Shown: positions 63,347-64,000 of the stretch, in pieces
Layout: each line of letters begins with the position of its first letter
Position numbering within the stretch: position 1 is the first letter of the stretch
Assembly: GCF_019059575.1 (NCBI RefSeq)
Contig: NW_024881502.1
Location: forward strand, 1,876,501 to 1,940,500
Source: Amphibalanus amphitrite
Taxonomy: Eukaryota; Arthropoda; Thecostraca; Balanomorpha; Balanidae
DNA: 64,000 nt
Direction of reading: 5' to 3'
Program-made: the position numbers and the translations under genes
The notes under the pieces: generated by a model
Databases searched by the model: none
What the model was told of the DNA's origin: nothing
The model's input: only the letters and a program-made list of their open reading frames with translations

Positions 63347-64000
63347 TTAACCCGCGCCCCACTGGGGGGGGGCTATTTATAGCCCCCCCTCCCGTTTTTC
63401 TGCAATAACTTCCAAACCGCTTGACGGATCGACGCGAAACTTTCGGTACCTTCGGCTGCATCAATTTGACACCTTGTGTCAAAATTTGAACTTCGTAGCT
63501 ACCATAGGTCGGCCGGAAATGACGTCAGAGTGACGTCATGTTCGTCCGATTTCGACGCAAAACATTGAACCACGGCAATCGCTCCCAAGAGCTCAGTTTT
63601 TAAGCTAGATCCAATTTCCTTGCATGAAAGGACTCAGAATTGACCGCGCTATCAAACTGCTATCTCGGATTTTCAAAATTTTGAAAATTTCGAAAATTGT
63701 ATATAATAATATTCAAAATTTATATTTTTATATTTTTTTTCAAAAAGTTTTTGACTTTTCGAAAAAAACCGGAATATATGTGACAGAACGCATGTTCATG
63801 ACTAAGTCTAGCAAGTTTTAGCTAAATATCTTCAAAAATGGCCAAGTTATACGCATTATTGCAAAAAATTAACAATTATTAATTTTTCAAATCAATTTTT
63901 CAGTACGTATTTGACATCGTACACCAATATAAATGGCACCATCGTGTTCCTGAGCTCAAACTGCATCCAATAGACACCTTTTTTGTTGAAAAATTCTAAC
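63347..64000. mobile_element. TTAA MITE left part, continues past the window
   Basis: TTAA at 63347-63350, then CCCGCGCCCCACTGGGGG. Paired TGACGTCA sites lie at 63520-63527 and 63531-63538, followed by TTTTTCGAAAAAACCGGAAT as in 49430-49460. It is the same subfamily as 49043-50210 and 52002-52609. Confidence 0.75.

Overview
The window looks like repeat-rich intergenic DNA from an animal nuclear genome, most likely an aquatic invertebrate. I see no bacterial operons, no rRNA and no complete cellular gene. What can be read is layered transposable elements: a Gypsy LTR fragment, two non-LTR retrotransposons (one CR1/L2-like, one L1/Tx1-like), an inverted pair of Penelope-like elements carrying a GIY-YIG endonuclease, hAT remnants, a Harbinger-type MITE, TA-target MITEs and a very abundant group of TTAA-target, piggyBac-like MITEs. 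I cannot name the species.

Layout. 1-5570: two minisatellites, a 5'-anchored hAT relic with an internal 36-bp repeat, a Gypsy pol fragment joined to an oppositely oriented gag fragment, and MITE debris. 5600-5831: a promoter-like GC-rich stretch and a possible first exon. 6397-11840: an RT fragment, then a CR1/L2-like LINE with two ORFs and three frameshifts. 12470-18840: a minus-strand L1/Tx1-like LINE whose ORF2 is split by a 536-bp TTAA MITE. 18850-20340: nothing recognised. 20341-25620: nested hAT and piggyBac-like elements, one hAT with a perfect 8-bp target duplication. 25620-27680: a decayed regulator-like pseudogene and a Harbinger-type MITE. 27800-37085: a decayed DDE transposon sitting inside a (TA)n tract, then two nearly identical Penelope elements head to head, one split by a TA-target element. 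37085-41197: a 4.1-kb foldback element with a different MITE in each arm. 41198-44000: MITE remnants and unassigned sequence. 44000-45400: a CpG-rich block, a possible signal-peptide exon and a TGACCT-rich minisatellite. 45790-52610: a run of TTAA MITEs, one inserted in another of its own kind. 52740-60141: a piggyBac-like MITE split by a 6.5-kb inverted-repeat element with 1.3-kb arms and a GTAC target duplication, itself carrying further insertions. 60142-64000: a hAT transposase C-terminus and more MITE remnants.

The most useful property of the window is that several host elements hold their own control. The two arms of each palindrome, the broken reading frames of the LINE and the Penelope element, and intact relatives of the split MITE each supply an 'empty site'. 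This fixes insertion boundaries and target duplications to the base without outside data. Two more themes stand out. The TTAA MITEs carry dense AGGTCA hexamers and paired TGACGTCA palindromes, so they could spread transcription-factor-like sites. Two large palindromic elements (37085-41197 and 52801-59343) and one DDE transposon (27965-30303) do not fit a family I can name.
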